A stretch of DNA of 43,345 nucleotides from Nocardia lijiangensis NBRC 108240 (GCF_001613045.1 NZ_BDBP01000089.1:1-43345), one strand, 5' to 3'. Counted from the first letter of the stretch, positions 1 through 8,123 are shown. Program-made: numbers and translations. Notes: generated from the sequence alone by a model not told the origin.

Positions 1-2
1 AA

Positions 3-1595
3 CGCGGCGGATGCCTGGCGCAGGCGGCGTTTCTGCAACGGGCCGCCGACATCACTCCACCGGGCCCGGCACGCAACGGGCGGCTGCTCGCCGCGGTCGG
101 CGCCGCGCTCACCTCGGGCGCGCCCCACCTCGCCGAGCAATTGCTGGACAAGCTCACTCCGGACCTGGGCATCCCGATCCTGGACGCCCACGCGATGCGG
201 CTGCGCGGGTTCCTCAACGTCATGCTCGGCCGTGCGGGAGCGGTGCCGCTGCTGTTCGAGGCGGCACGGATCTTCCGTGACTCCGATCCTCGAACCGCTC
301 GCGACACGCTGCTCGAGGCGTTCGACGCGGCCATCGTGGTGGCCCGCATCGGCGCCGAGATGAGCGCGCTGCGTATCGCCGAGGCCGCGCTCGACGCACC
401 GCCGGTGCCCGGCGAACCCATCATCGCCGATCTGTTGCTCGCAGCCCATGCGCAATTGGTCGGCCGTGACTACGTGTCGGCGGTGCCACTGATGCGGCGC
501 GGGCTGGCGGCCATGCTGGCCGAACGCGCCGAGGACGGCGACGCCGCACGCTGGTTCCTGCTCGGTGTGCTGCTCGCGATCGAGCTGTGGGACATCGACG
601 CACTGGGCATGTGCGCACAGCGCTACGGCTCGACGGCCCGCGGGCGCGGCGCATTGCGCATGCTGCAAGCGGCGACGCACGGAGCAGCCACCTACGAACT
701 GCTCTGCGGTCGCCTCACCGCCTCGACAGCACATTTCGCCGAGTTCAAGGACGTCGCCGCGGCCATCGGCGCGGACCTGCGCTACGCCGACAGCAGCGAC
801 GCCTTGCTGCACGGCTGGCGTGGCGACGAGGCCCGCACGCTGGCCGCGGTGGCGATCCAGGCGGGGCCCGATGCCGAGCGCCCCGGTGGGTTGCAGGTCC
901 AACTCGCACGCACCGCGCTCGTCGTGCTGCGTCTCGGCCAGTGCCGATACGCCGCAGCCCGAGAGACGGCCGCGATCGTCTTCGACGAGGACCCACCGCA
1001 TTTCGGCAATATGGTGCTGCCGGACCTGATCGAAGCAGCCGTCCGCAACAACGACACCACCACCGCCGAACGAGCTCTGCAACGATTGGCCGAACGCGCA
1101 GGCGCGAGTGAAACCCCCTGGGCCATGGGCATACTGGCCCGCAGCCGCGCCCTGGTGGCCGACGACTCCGCGGCCGAGGAGCTGTATCTGCGAGCCCTAT
1201 CGCTGCTGGAACGTACACCGCTGACCACCGAGGTGGCGCGCACCCGCCTGCTCTACGGTGAATGGCTACGACGCAGACGCAGGCGTCGCGACGCACGCCA
1301 CCAATTGCACAGCGCCCATGAACTTTTCCTCGATATGGGCGCTGCCGCCTTCGCGCAGCGAGCACGGACCGAACTTGCCGGCGCCGGAGAACGCGCACGG
1401 GAACGCACCCCCAGCAGTTCCTACGACCTGACCCCCAGAGAACTCCAGGTCGCCCACCTCGCCGCCACAGGCATCACCAACCAGCAGATCGCCGCCGAAC
1501 TGTTTCTCAGCACCGCCACCGTGGAGTACCACCTGCGCAAGGTCTTCCGCAAACTCGGCATCACCTCGCGCCGCCAGATTCCGCACCAGATATGA
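3..1595 (+). CDS. LuxR-family (LAL/MalT-like) transcriptional regulator, N-terminus missing
   Basis: The reading frame is open from the first complete codon at position 3, so the gene starts before the window; 530 residues are visible. The body is an alanine- and leucine-rich, helical, TPR-like region of about 450 residues. The last 57 residues form a LuxR/NarL-type helix-turn-helix with the typical LTPRELQV opening and a recognition helix around STATVEYHLRKVFRKLG. This layout matches the large ATP-binding LuxR (LAL) regulators, whose N-terminal P-loop would lie upstream and is not seen. The protein stops shortly after the HTH (RRQIPHQI), a little earlier than many relatives. It probably binds DNA as an activator; its target cannot be told from the window. 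It is convergent with the nuclease-like gene that follows and is far from the PKS genes, so a role in polyketide control is not supported. Confidence 0.9.
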   Translation, partial: RGGCLAQAAFLQRAADITPPGPARNGRLLAAVGAALTSGAPHLAEQLLDKLTPDLGIPILDAHAMRLRGFLNVMLGRAGAVPLLFEAARIFRDSDPRTARDTLLEAFDAAIVVARIGAEMSALRIAEAALDAPPVPGEPIIADLLLAAHAQLVGRDYVSAVPLMRRGLAAMLAERAEDGDAARWFLLGVLLAIELWDIDALGMCAQRYGSTARGRGALRMLQAATHGAATYELLCGRLTASTAHFAEFKDVAAAIGADLRYADSSDALLHGWRGDEARTLAAVAIQAGPDAERPGGLQVQLARTALVVLRLGQCRYAAARETAAIVFDEDPPHFGNMVLPDLIEAAVRNNDTTTAERALQRLAERAGASETPWAMGILARSRALVADDSAAEELYLRALSLLERTPLTTEVARTRLLYGEWLRRRRRRRDARHQLHSAHELFLDMGAAAFAQRARTELAGAGERARERTPSSSYDLTPRELQVAHLAATGITNQQIAAELFLSTATVEYHLRKVFRKLGITSRRQIPHQI

Positions 1596-1741
1596 GCCCC
1601 ACCGAGTGCGAAAGCGGCCACGGCGCCGAGTTCGATTCCCGCCGTTGGTCGCCCGAACCCACTCCCGGAGTCGGAACTGTAGGTCATGTCTGCACCTATC
1701 CGGGCGTGGAATCGATCCGGCCAGAGGACTACTACGGGCGC

Positions 1742-2695
1742 TCAGTGTTCGAGCCGCCAACCGCGACTCAGGAACAGGGGCACGAAATGCTGCGGAATGT
1801 ACAGGCGGTCTTCTGGATTCGGGATCTCGAAGTACCGCTGTGCGGCGCGCAGTGTGTCGTCGTTGCGGCTCAGGTCGATCACCGCTCGGTCCGGTGGTTG
1901 GCGGCGGGCCAGGTATCGGATCTCGAACGCCTCGAAACGGAGTGCATCCTGCGGGTCGAACACTCCCTTCTTGTCGGCACGGGCCTGCTCGACGAAGTCG
2001 CGCGCACGTTTCAGCGACGGTGAGTTCTCTGCGACATCGTGTGCGGTGCCAGGTTCGAGGACGGCGTCGAGCAGGGTGACATCGCGGAAGGGATCGATGT
2101 TGGGCCAGATGAAGAACGGCAGCGCGACACCGCGCTCCAGTTGGCGTTCGTTGTAGGTCGGCGGCCGCGGACTCGGCACGGTGGGGTTCTTCTGATCGCG
2201 GTTGACGAAGGCGAGGAAGCGGCCGTGGGAATCGAACACCTCGAACTCGAACGCCAGGAAGTAGTGGAAGTCGGCTGCGGTCTGACCGAGTGCGGTCATG
2301 TCCGACTGCACGAGTTCTCGAAGCGAGTCGCCGGCTTTCTGGGCGTGGCGGTGGTGATTGGCGGCCGCACCGGCGCCGATCCTGGTTTTCAGATGCGCGG
2401 CAAGTGACGGATCGAGATCGAACGCGCCGAATTCGGGCCGGAAGGGATCCGACAGATAGGTCTCCCAGTCATCCGAGTCCAGGGACGCCTGCGAGTCGGC
2501 CACGGGAAGCGCGATTCTCTTTTCCGGGGTGTCGACTCCGAGGAACCGCACCAGCATGCTGCCCTGCACGTGGACGCCGGTCGTGTCGCCGTCCGGGATG
2601 GATTGTTCCAGCGTTTGCGGGCCGCCGCCGCTGGTGCGCCGGATGCCGGTCACAGATCGAGGGCGGTTCTTCACGGTGAAGAAGGCGTCGGTCAT
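1742..2695 (-). CDS. staphylococcal-nuclease-like (SNase/TNase) domain protein
   Basis: A 317-residue protein. The start at 2695 was chosen because it has a GGGAG ribosome site about 7 bases upstream; the longer open frame runs into trpF on the other strand. Residues 35-60 carry the SNase signature: DGDT at 35-38, then VRFLGVDTPEKR, giving equivalents of the nuclease residues Arg35 (R50), Asp40 (D55) and Glu43 (E58). HGRFLAF at 157-163 supplies the Arg87 equivalent (R159), and NERQLERGVAL resembles the later conserved helix. The catalytic set therefore looks complete. The spacing from E58 to R159 is about 101 residues instead of 44, so there is a large insertion, and a roughly 110-residue C-terminal extension has no domain I recognise. 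No signal peptide is seen, so a cytoplasmic protein is likely. Nuclease activity is inferred from residues only; a non-catalytic binding role is possible. Confidence 0.72.
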   Translation of the reverse strand: MTDAFFTVKNRPRSVTGIRRTSGGGPQTLEQSIPDGDTTGVHVQGSMLVRFLGVDTPEKRIALPVADSQASLDSDDWETYLSDPFRPEFGAFDLDPSLAAHLKTRIGAGAAANHHRHAQKAGDSLRELVQSDMTALGQTAADFHYFLAFEFEVFDSHGRFLAFVNRDQKNPTVPSPRPPTYNERQLERGVALPFFIWPNIDPFRDVTLLDAVLEPGTAHDVAENSPSLKRARDFVEQARADKKGVFDPQDALRFEAFEIRYLARRQPPDRAVIDLSRNDDTLRAAQRYFEIPNPEDRLYIPQHFVPLFLSRGWRLEH

Positions 2696-2917
2696 GTCGT
2701 GCTCCCTATATCGATGGCAATTCGGACCCGCCCCCACGATTGTCAGGAACCATCCTCGACCGTTCCGCAGACGTCGACGCGAGTACTCGACTACGCGAAT
2801 CGGAGATCGACCGACCCGATTCGGTGCCGAACAGCTCGGTAGCGCTGCGCGTCGAGTTCGCCTCTCCGCAGTTCCCGTGGGAGCGCCGGTCACTTCGGTG
2901 ACGGTAGGTTCGTTCCC

Positions 2918-3529
2918 GTGTACGTGAAGATCTGCGGAATAACGTCCGTTGCTGCGGCGGACGCGGCAATCGCGGCAGGCGCCGACGCCATCGGTGTCGT
3001 CATGAACCGGACCAGCCCCCGGCGGCTGGAGTTCGGTGCAGCCGCCGAGATCGTCGCGGCGGCCGGTGACCGGGTCGACACAGTCCTCGTCGTCAACGAC
3101 CTCTCTGCCGTCGATGCCGCGGAAACCGCCGCGAAGCTCGGCGTGGCGGTGCTGCAGTTGCACGGTCCGTACACGCGCGACGACTTCACGAACGCGTTGG
3201 CGATCGTGCCGCGACTGTGGCGGGCGACGTCACTGAAGAGCAACCCCGACCTCACCGTCGGCGCATTCGGCGAGGAGGCACTTCTTCTCGACGCACCGAA
3301 GCCGGGGTCCGGTGAACGATGGGACCTCTCGGAGCTCAGTGCCCGCAAACCCGAGGGCACGTGGATGCTCGCGGGCGGACTGAACCCCGACAACGTCATC
3401 GAGGCAATTCACGCTGTTCAGCCGTGGGGCGTCGATGTGTCGAGCGGCGTGGAGGCGAGCCCGGGCGTCAAGGACCTGCAGAAGGTTCGTGACTTCATCG
3501 CCGCGGCGCGCAGCATCAGCGGGGCTTGA
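2918..3529 (+). CDS. trpF: phosphoribosylanthranilate isomerase (TrpF)
   Basis: A 203-residue TIM-barrel enzyme of the size usual for TrpF, which converts N-(5'-phosphoribosyl)anthranilate to the enol carboxyphenylamino-deoxyribulose phosphate in tryptophan synthesis. The N-terminus reads MYVKICGIT, with the catalytic Cys at residue 6. LLLDAP holds the general-acid Asp at residue 125. The C-terminal phosphate-binding strand reads GVDVSSGVE followed by PGVKD. The start is a GTG at 2918, matched to the family N-terminus. A short inverted repeat, GTCAC-TTCG-GTGAC (2889-2902), lies just upstream. It is divergent from the SNase-like gene and is not in a trp operon; no other trp gene is in the window. 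Many actinobacteria lack trpF and use bifunctional PriA, so a separate copy here is notable. Confidence 0.92.
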   Translation: MYVKICGITSVAAADAAIAAGADAIGVVMNRTSPRRLEFGAAAEIVAAAGDRVDTVLVVNDLSAVDAAETAAKLGVAVLQLHGPYTRDDFTNALAIVPRLWRATSLKSNPDLTVGAFGEEALLLDAPKPGSGERWDLSELSARKPEGTWMLAGGLNPDNVIEAIHAVQPWGVDVSSGVEASPGVKDLQKVRDFIAAARSISGA

Positions 3530-3557
3530 CCGCGACGGGCGGCGACGGCCTGCGGTC

Positions 3558-4142
3558 CTATCGGTAGCCCCGTTCGAGCAGGTACTTGGCTCCTGCCTCG
3601 AAGCCCTCGGGGCTCAGCAGTTCGAAACCGAAGGCCTCGGCGAGCCGGTCGGTCGTATTGAACGCGGCGCAGACCGCCAGGGCGTCCTCGACCTGCTGGC
3701 GTGTGACACCCGCGGACAGTACTTCCCGCATGTCCTCGACGGTCACCGTTCCTTCCCGGGTCAGCTTGCCGAGCATCCGCAGTGTTGCCCGCAGTCCGTC
3801 CTCGATGGGGGCCGATTCCACGTCGGCCAGCACCGCTCGCACCTTCGCGCCGTCCCGGTACGCCTGCCCCGCGGTCGCGGAGTGCGCGCCGACGCAGAAC
3901 GCGCTGTCGTTGACCTTCGAAACGAAGGCCGCCATCAGCTCTCGGTCGGCGACCGACCAGGCAGAGGGCCCCCGCATGGCCTCGTGGGTGAACGTCTTCG
4001 CCCGGGCACCGTAGAAGTCGGGCCGGTAGAAGACCAGCTTGGCGGCGTCCGGCACCGGCTGCCTCGAGAACACCCGGATCAGCGTGAACAGCACCTTGGT
4101 CCCGGGGCTGTAACCGTGGTTGAGGATGTCGAGCCGCATCAT
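3558..4142 (-). CDS. carboxymuconolactone decarboxylase / AhpD-like protein
   Basis: A 194-residue helical protein of the AhpD/CMD superfamily. The core motif is SKVNDSAFCVGAHS: Cys83 and His87 match the conserved C-x-x-x-H of AhpD-like enzymes, but the first Cys of the usual C-x-x-C pair is Ser80. A disulfide-cycling peroxidase mechanism is therefore doubtful, and the true substrate is unknown. The start is the first of two ATG codons (4142 or 4139). It overlaps the stop of the gene upstream in an ATGATG/TGA arrangement, which points to translational coupling. The partner upstream gene is of the same superfamily, so the two may form a heteromer. It is convergent with trpF, with 28 bases between the stops. 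Confidence 0.8.
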   Translation of the reverse strand: MMRLDILNHGYSPGTKVLFTLIRVFSRQPVPDAAKLVFYRPDFYGARAKTFTHEAMRGPSAWSVADRELMAAFVSKVNDSAFCVGAHSATAGQAYRDGAKVRAVLADVESAPIEDGLRATLRMLGKLTREGTVTVEDMREVLSAGVTRQQVEDALAVCAAFNTTDRLAEAFGFELLSPEGFEAGAKYLLERGYR

Positions 4143-4465
4143 CCGGCCTCCTCGCTGCCGGTTGCTTCGGCCAAGGCGGCGAGTCCCGCGGCGTACAGCC
4201 GGGCGGACTGGCCGACCGCAGCGGATACGACCAGCTCGAAGAGCTGGTCCTCGCTGAAGCCGGAGGCCTTGGCCGCAAGGAAGTCCGCGTCGGTGACCTG
4301 CGTCGGCCTCGTGACGACCTTGTCGATCAGCGCCCGCAAAGGCGGCGGAACATCGGCGTTGTGAAAGGCGCTGGCGCGCTGGTCCGGAGAGGTCCTGCCC
4401 TTCCCGTTCAGGATGCGGTCCACCAGAGCACGGTGTGCTGCCTGCTTCTTGTCCTCATAGGACAC
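4139..4465 (-). CDS. small CMD-family-like protein lacking the catalytic cysteine
   Basis: A 108-residue protein starting with GTG at 4465, preceded by an AGAGG ribosome site. The central part (VTDADFLAAKASGFSEDQLFEL onward, roughly residues 57-100) follows the helix pattern seen near the N-terminus of AhpD/carboxymuconolactone decarboxylase-like proteins, but the C-x-x-C/H active site is absent. Its last codons overlap the start of the downstream 194-residue CMD protein. Together the two resemble one longer CMD protein split in two, or two subunits of one complex. The L,D-transpeptidase gene ends 21 bases upstream on the same strand, so all three are probably co-transcribed. Function is not known. 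Confidence 0.7.
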   Translation of the reverse strand: MSYEDKKQAAHRALVDRILNGKGRTSPDQRASAFHNADVPPPLRALIDKVVTRPTQVTDADFLAAKASGFSEDQLFELVVSAAVGQSARLYAAGLAALAEATGSEEAG

Positions 4466-4486
4466 AGCGACCTCTATCCAGCGTCG

Positions 4487-5011
4487 TTACGGCACGACTT
4501 CGATGATGTCGCCGGGCGACAGGTAGTAGAAGAACTCGCGCGCACCGTCGGGTGTCATGCGGATACACCCGTGTGACTGCTCTTCGATCGGGCCGATGTG
4601 GGTGGCGATGTCGCCGTCGAAGAAGACCGCGTACTTCATCCAGACGTGGTGCATCGTGCTCCAGTGGTCCTCGCGCTTGAAGTCGACGTCGAAGACACCC
4701 ACCCGGGTCAGGTAGCCGGGCCTGCCGTGCGAAATCGGGGTCGGGCCGTAGGTGACCCGGCCGTTGTCCATCAGCCACGCCTCATTGGTCGACAGGCGCA
4801 TACACCCGCGCGCCTCGGCCGAGCACGGTGCCACCACCGGCGCGGGTGGTATCAGTGGAGGCGCGATCAACGGGGGCACGCCGGGGATGTCGGGGCCGCC
4901 GGGCCACAGCGGCTCACCCTGTGCCGGGACCGCAACGGCGAGTCCGGTCACCGCCGTGCCGATCAACAACGCGAGCCGAGCCAAGGGGCGAAGTCGTAGC
5001 TGACACTTCAT
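4487..5011 (-). CDS. secreted L,D-transpeptidase (YkuD domain)
   Basis: A 174-residue protein with a Sec-type signal peptide (basic MKCQLRLRPLARLA, a hydrophobic core, then AVPAQG, cleavage near residue 31) and a proline-rich spacer at about 35-60. The rest is a YkuD catalytic domain ending in SHGCIRM, with the catalytic Cys149 and its His147. The upstream HIGPIEEQ and the SHG motif fit the family. Such enzymes make 3-3 cross-links in peptidoglycan outside the membrane, or attach proteins to it. It is shorter than the mycobacterial Ldt proteins with Ig-like domains and matches the compact single-domain type. It is the first gene of a likely three-gene unit with two CMD-like genes; the biochemical link between them is unclear. 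Confidence 0.9.
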   Translation of the reverse strand: MKCQLRLRPLARLALLIGTAVTGLAVAVPAQGEPLWPGGPDIPGVPPLIAPPLIPPAPVVAPCSAEARGCMRLSTNEAWLMDNGRVTYGPTPISHGRPGYLTRVGVFDVDFKREDHWSTMHHVWMKYAVFFDGDIATHIGPIEEQSHGCIRMTPDGAREFFYYLSPGDIIEVVP

Positions 5012-5366
5012 GGGTCAGACCTGCCTTTCCCTCACCCCATCGTGGAACGTGCCGACCGCGGGGCGAGGGAACACGCGTGGGCGACACGAGAGTTCGAGGT
5101 GACCTGAAAAGTGTTGTCGATCATTGTGAAGCGGCTCTCGACCCTGGCGTGGCAATTCGGACACGACCGGTAGGCAACCGAGTCGATCTCGATAGCGTGG
5201 CGTGATTGCCATTTTCAGATTGTTGTGATCGGGCTGGCAGACGAGCTGCGGGCCACGGTTCAGCGGCGGACTGCCGACCTCTATGAGGTGAAGAATTCGA
5301 TGCCCACTCCGGCAGTCGTCTCGACTCGTTTGCGGGCTGCATCGCGCTTTGCGCGCGGCCGGCGGA
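5012..5366. other. intergenic region, 355 bp, no gene supported
   Basis: This lies between the start of the L,D-transpeptidase gene and the stop of the F420-type oxidoreductase gene, both on the minus strand. It should hold the promoter of the transpeptidase unit, but I see no clear -35/-10 pair. A 53-codon plus-strand frame (5225-5386, GTG start) overlaps the downstream gene and shows no family features, so it is not called. Confidence 0.5.
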
Positions 5367-5831
5367 TCAGCTGGGTCGGGGTGTGAGGCGAATGACCGGG
5401 ATCTCGCGGTCGGTCTTTTCCTGGTATCCGGTGAATCGCGGCATGGTGGCGACGACCTGACGCCACGCCTGCTCGCGTTCGGTGCCGTGGAGTTGTTCGG
5501 CGGTCACTTCGAGAGTGCGGCCGGCGACGTCGATGCGGACCTTGTCGGGGTTCGCGGCGATGTTGTGATACCAAGCGGGGTTACCGGCGGCGCCGGCCGC
5601 CGAGGCGACGATGAGGTAGGTGTCGTTGCCGCCGGGGAACCAGGCCACCGGCGTGGAGCGCTCGACGCCGGTTTTGCGGCCGAGCGTGGTGAGGACCAAG
5701 GCGTCCATGCCCATGAATTTGCCGTCGCCCTTGCGGCCCAGGCGTTTTGCCATGAGTTTGTTCATCCACGCAGCGATCCGACCGGAGGGCTGCCGGGCGC
5801 CGCGGGTGCCCGCGGGGGTGCCGAAGCTCAT
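5367..5831 (-). CDS. deazaflavin (F420)-dependent nitroreductase-family protein (Ddn-like)
   Basis: A 154-residue protein of the Ddn-like split-beta-barrel family. Typical features are the MDALVLTTLGRKTGVERSTP segment (residues about 42-61), where a substrate or cofactor edge forms, then GNDTYLIVASAAG, NPAWYHNIAANP and VRIDVAG. These proteins use reduced coenzyme F420 to reduce quinones, nitro compounds or other electrophiles, usually near the membrane. It starts 33 bases after the reconstructed end of the upstream F420-dependent PPOX gene on the same strand, so the two probably share a transcript. F420 use is inferred from the family; the substrate is unknown. Confidence 0.88.
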   Translation of the reverse strand: MSFGTPAGTRGARQPSGRIAAWMNKLMAKRLGRKGDGKFMGMDALVLTTLGRKTGVERSTPVAWFPGGNDTYLIVASAAGAAGNPAWYHNIAANPDKVRIDVAGRTLEVTAEQLHGTEREQAWRQVVATMPRFTGYQEKTDREIPVIRLTPRPS

Positions 5832-5838
5832 CGGGTTC

Positions 5839-6285
5839 TCACTTTCGTGTTGGTCGGCCAGTGGTCAGGCGGTCGCGGTGCGGGTGTGGACGGTGCGCTG
5901 CACCTGCACGTCCTCGTGGGTGAAGGGGCGACCGGCGAGGTTGAAGCTCCACGAAACGGTGGGGGGTGATGCACATGTAGCGGGCCGGGCCGAACTCGCC
6001 CTGGCGTTGCACGAGTTCAGCGGTTCCGTAGACGCGCAGATAGCGCGGGATCCAGGGGTCCGTGGACACCAGGTCGTCGATGACGATGGCGACCTTCGGG
6101 TTGCCGCGTTCGACATTGCGGTACTTGCGGGTCCGCACCGGGTCCCAGCCGCCGATGTAGATGTGCGTACCGTCGAACTCGTAGCCCACCGGGACCACGT
6201 CGGGCTGCCCGTCGGGGTCGACGGTGGCAACCCGGGCGAGCCGCTGGGTCCGCAGGTACTCGACCTCTTCTTCGGTGAACGACAT
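5839..6285 (-). CDS. PPOX-class F420-dependent oxidoreductase with apparent single-base frameshift
   Basis: The start at 6285 has a strong AAAAGGAGG site. Residues 1 to about 105 (MSFTEEEVEYLRTQRLARVA, DPDGQPDVVPVGYEF, KYRNVERGNPKVAIVIDDL, STDPWIPRYLRVYG) are a pyridoxamine-phosphate-oxidase-like split barrel of the F420-dependent type. After ITP the frame turns into an arginine- and proline-rich tail unlike the family and ends at 5839. In the next frame the family end continues (TVSWSFNLAGRPF, then QRTVHTRTATA), stopping at 5865. Removing one base from the G6 run at 5961-5966 restores 139 residues in one frame; the span 5865-6285 is 421 bases, one more than a whole number of codons. It is either a sequencing error or a recently broken C-terminus. 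The restored gene would sit 33 bases before the Ddn-like gene. Confidence 0.85.
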   Translation of the reverse strand: MSFTEEEVEYLRTQRLARVATVDPDGQPDVVPVGYEFDGTHIYIGGWDPVRTRKYRNVERGNPKVAIVIDDLVSTDPWIPRYLRVYGTAELVQRQGEFGPARYMCITPHRFVELQPRRSPLHPRGRAGAAHRPHPHRDRLTTGRPTRK

Positions 6286-6339
6286 CGCAGGCCTCCTTTT
6301 GATTGTCAGACGTTGCCGCGCCGACCTGCACAGTGAGGC

Positions 6340-6368
6340 TTGATACTGCTTATTGTTCGTGACATCAA
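6340..6368 (-). promoter_or_regulatory. candidate promoter of the F420 oxidoreductase pair
   Basis: In an AT-richer island upstream of the PPOX gene, the minus strand reads TTGATG (6363-6368), a 17-base spacer, and TATCAA (6340-6345). That is close to a housekeeping sigma-factor promoter and about 55 bases from the start codon. The rest of the 260-bp gap (6286-6545) shows no gene I can support. The call rests on pattern only. Confidence 0.4.
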
Positions 6369-6545
6369 CTGTAGGACATGGAGGCCGCGCGCGGCGATCT
6401 CGCGACCGCCCTGGACCCTGACCCCGACCCCGGCGTTCCGCGTCGCCACACACTCTCGGGTAAGGCCGTCCGACCTCGATCCCGAAGGCGGGCGGGTACG
6501 GCCGTCGGCATGGCTCGGTGAGCCGACGTGTCCGATCCCTACCCG

Positions 6546-8123
6546 TCAGTCGAAGGGCGACTTGTCGATGGCGCAGCCGGTGCCTGCCGGTGGCAGCAGG
6601 CCGCTGAACAAGTACTCCCGCTTGGTCTGCTCGGCGCAAGTGCTCGGCACGTACATGCTGCTGTGGCCCGCACCTTCGATCACCACCACTTGGGCGGCGG
6701 CCAGTTGGGCGGCGCCCGCGTAGGCACCGGGCAACGGGGTTGCGGGGTCGAATCTACTGTTGAGCACCAGGATCGGCGCGGCGGTGCGGCGGTTCCACGG
6801 TCCGGTGTATCGGTCGGCGTCGTGGCCTCGCCAGAACGCACAGCCTGCGGTGCCGAATACACCGATCCGCCCGAAATACCGGACCCGCAGATCTTCCGAT
6901 TCCGCTGCGCGACTGTAGACGCCGGTATCGGTCGGGACGACGCTGTCGGTGCACTGAATTGCGTGATACGCCTCGGTGCGGTTGCCCAGGTAGGACGCGC
7001 CGCGCGCGACCGGCAGCAGTCCCGGGATGGTGGTGCCCGCGTCGAACAACTTCTGCAGCAGCACCGCGAGGCTCGGGAAAGTGGACGACTGCGAAAGATT
7101 GGCGGCGGCATTGATGATCGCCGAATACGTCCACGCCTGACCCTCCACCTTGATGGGTGCCAGGCGAGCCCGCTCCGCGAGCACCGTCCACTTGAGCCGC
7201 GGATCACCGGACGAGAACGCGCAACGCGGCCCCGCCGCCGAACACTGCTGCAGAAATGCGTCGAAGGTAGCGGCGATGCCGTCGGCTACGCCCTGCCGGG
7301 TGTCCAGTGGAACGGTGACGCCCTGCCCGTCGTGGCCGTTGACGTTGCCCTCGAAGTCCATCGATCCGTCGAAGACCATCGCCCGCACCCGGCCGGGGAA
7401 CATGTTCGCGTAGATCGCGCCGAGCTGTGTGCCGTAGGAAATGCCGTGATAGGTGAGCTTCGGATCGCCGACGGCGCGGCGCAACAGTTCCAGATCCCGC
7501 GCGGTGTTGGCGGTCGAGGCGTGGTTCAGAATCGGACCGGCCTGCTGCTCACAGCGGTCGGCGAACTCCGTGGACCAGTCGTAGAACGGTCCCTCTTCGC
7601 CTGCGGTGATAGGGATCTCGGGCGCGGAGCCGAGGAACGCCAGCTGTTCGTCCACCGTCGGAAAACAGCGCACCGCCGCGCTGCGCGCCACTGCTCGGGT
7701 GTCCCAGGAGACCACATCGAACCGCGACCGCAGCTCGTCGGAGAACAGCCACGGCCATCGCGCCCGTTCCCGCAGGCGATCAACCCCGGAGGGGCCGGGG
7801 CCGCCGAAGTTGACGAACAGGGTGCCGATCCGCTGACTCGGGTCGGCGGCGGGCAGCTTGATCACCGCCAACTCGATCGGATCACGGTGCGGCTGGTTGT
7901 AATCCAGCGGCACCTTCGCGGACGCGCACTGGAAGCCGTCCTGGCAGTCGGACCACTGCAGCGCCGGGGTGTCTGCCGCCTCGGCCAGGCGATCGATGTA
8001 GGAGTCGATGCCGTCTTCCGCTGACGCCGGCACCGGGGCAACGATCGCACCGACCCCGGCGGCAAGCGCCAACGCGGCACGAAGGATCCGGTGAGATCCG
8101 TTGGGTCCCAAGCGCAGATCCAA
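6546..8123 (-). CDS. secreted alpha/beta hydrolase, tripeptidyl-aminopeptidase-like (TAP family)
   Basis: A 525-residue protein. I chose a TTG start at 8123 because an AGGAGG site sits 7 bases upstream and the N-terminus then becomes a clean signal peptide (MDLRLG, hydrophobic ILRAALALAAG, cleavage after VPASA near residue 35). The longer ATG frame from 8216 adds 31 residues without signal character. The catalytic triad is visible: Ser229 in GISYGT, Asp459 in NSRFDPATP and His487 in GAGHSS. The oxyanion region FVNFGGPGPSG and the C-terminal TAP-like lid (CAEQTKREYLFSGLLPP) fit the Streptomyces SlpD/SlpE and mycobacterial exported-protease family. It probably cleaves short peptides or esters outside the cell. 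It seems to be a single-gene unit. Confidence 0.88.
   Translation of the reverse strand: MDLRLGPNGSHRILRAALALAAGVGAIVAPVPASAEDGIDSYIDRLAEAADTPALQWSDCQDGFQCASAKVPLDYNQPHRDPIELAVIKLPAADPSQRIGTLFVNFGGPGPSGVDRLRERARWPWLFSDELRSRFDVVSWDTRAVARSAAVRCFPTVDEQLAFLGSAPEIPITAGEEGPFYDWSTEFADRCEQQAGPILNHASTANTARDLELLRRAVGDPKLTYHGISYGTQLGAIYANMFPGRVRAMVFDGSMDFEGNVNGHDGQGVTVPLDTRQGVADGIAATFDAFLQQCSAAGPRCAFSSGDPRLKWTVLAERARLAPIKVEGQAWTYSAIINAAANLSQSSTFPSLAVLLQKLFDAGTTIPGLLPVARGASYLGNRTEAYHAIQCTDSVVPTDTGVYSRAAESEDLRVRYFGRIGVFGTAGCAFWRGHDADRYTGPWNRRTAAPILVLNSRFDPATPLPGAYAGAAQLAAAQVVVIEGAGHSSMYVPSTCAEQTKREYLFSGLLPPAGTGCAIDKSPFD

Noticed and set aside
1..1595. LuxR/LAL regulator as the pathway-specific activator of the PKS
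   Set aside because: It lies 14 kb from the PKS genes with unrelated genes between; proximity does not support it.
1742..3163. A 473-residue version of the SNase-like protein starting at 3163
   Set aside because: It would overlap trpF on the opposite strand and adds arginine-rich, family-free sequence; the ATG at 2695 has a good ribosome site.
5225..5386. A 53-codon plus-strand frame with GTG start between the transpeptidase and Ddn-like genes
   Set aside because: It overlaps the end of the Ddn-like gene, has no ribosome site or family features.
6528..8024. A 498-codon plus-strand frame across the hydrolase gene
   Set aside because: Shadow frame; the minus strand carries the catalytic triad and signal peptide of a TAP-family hydrolase.
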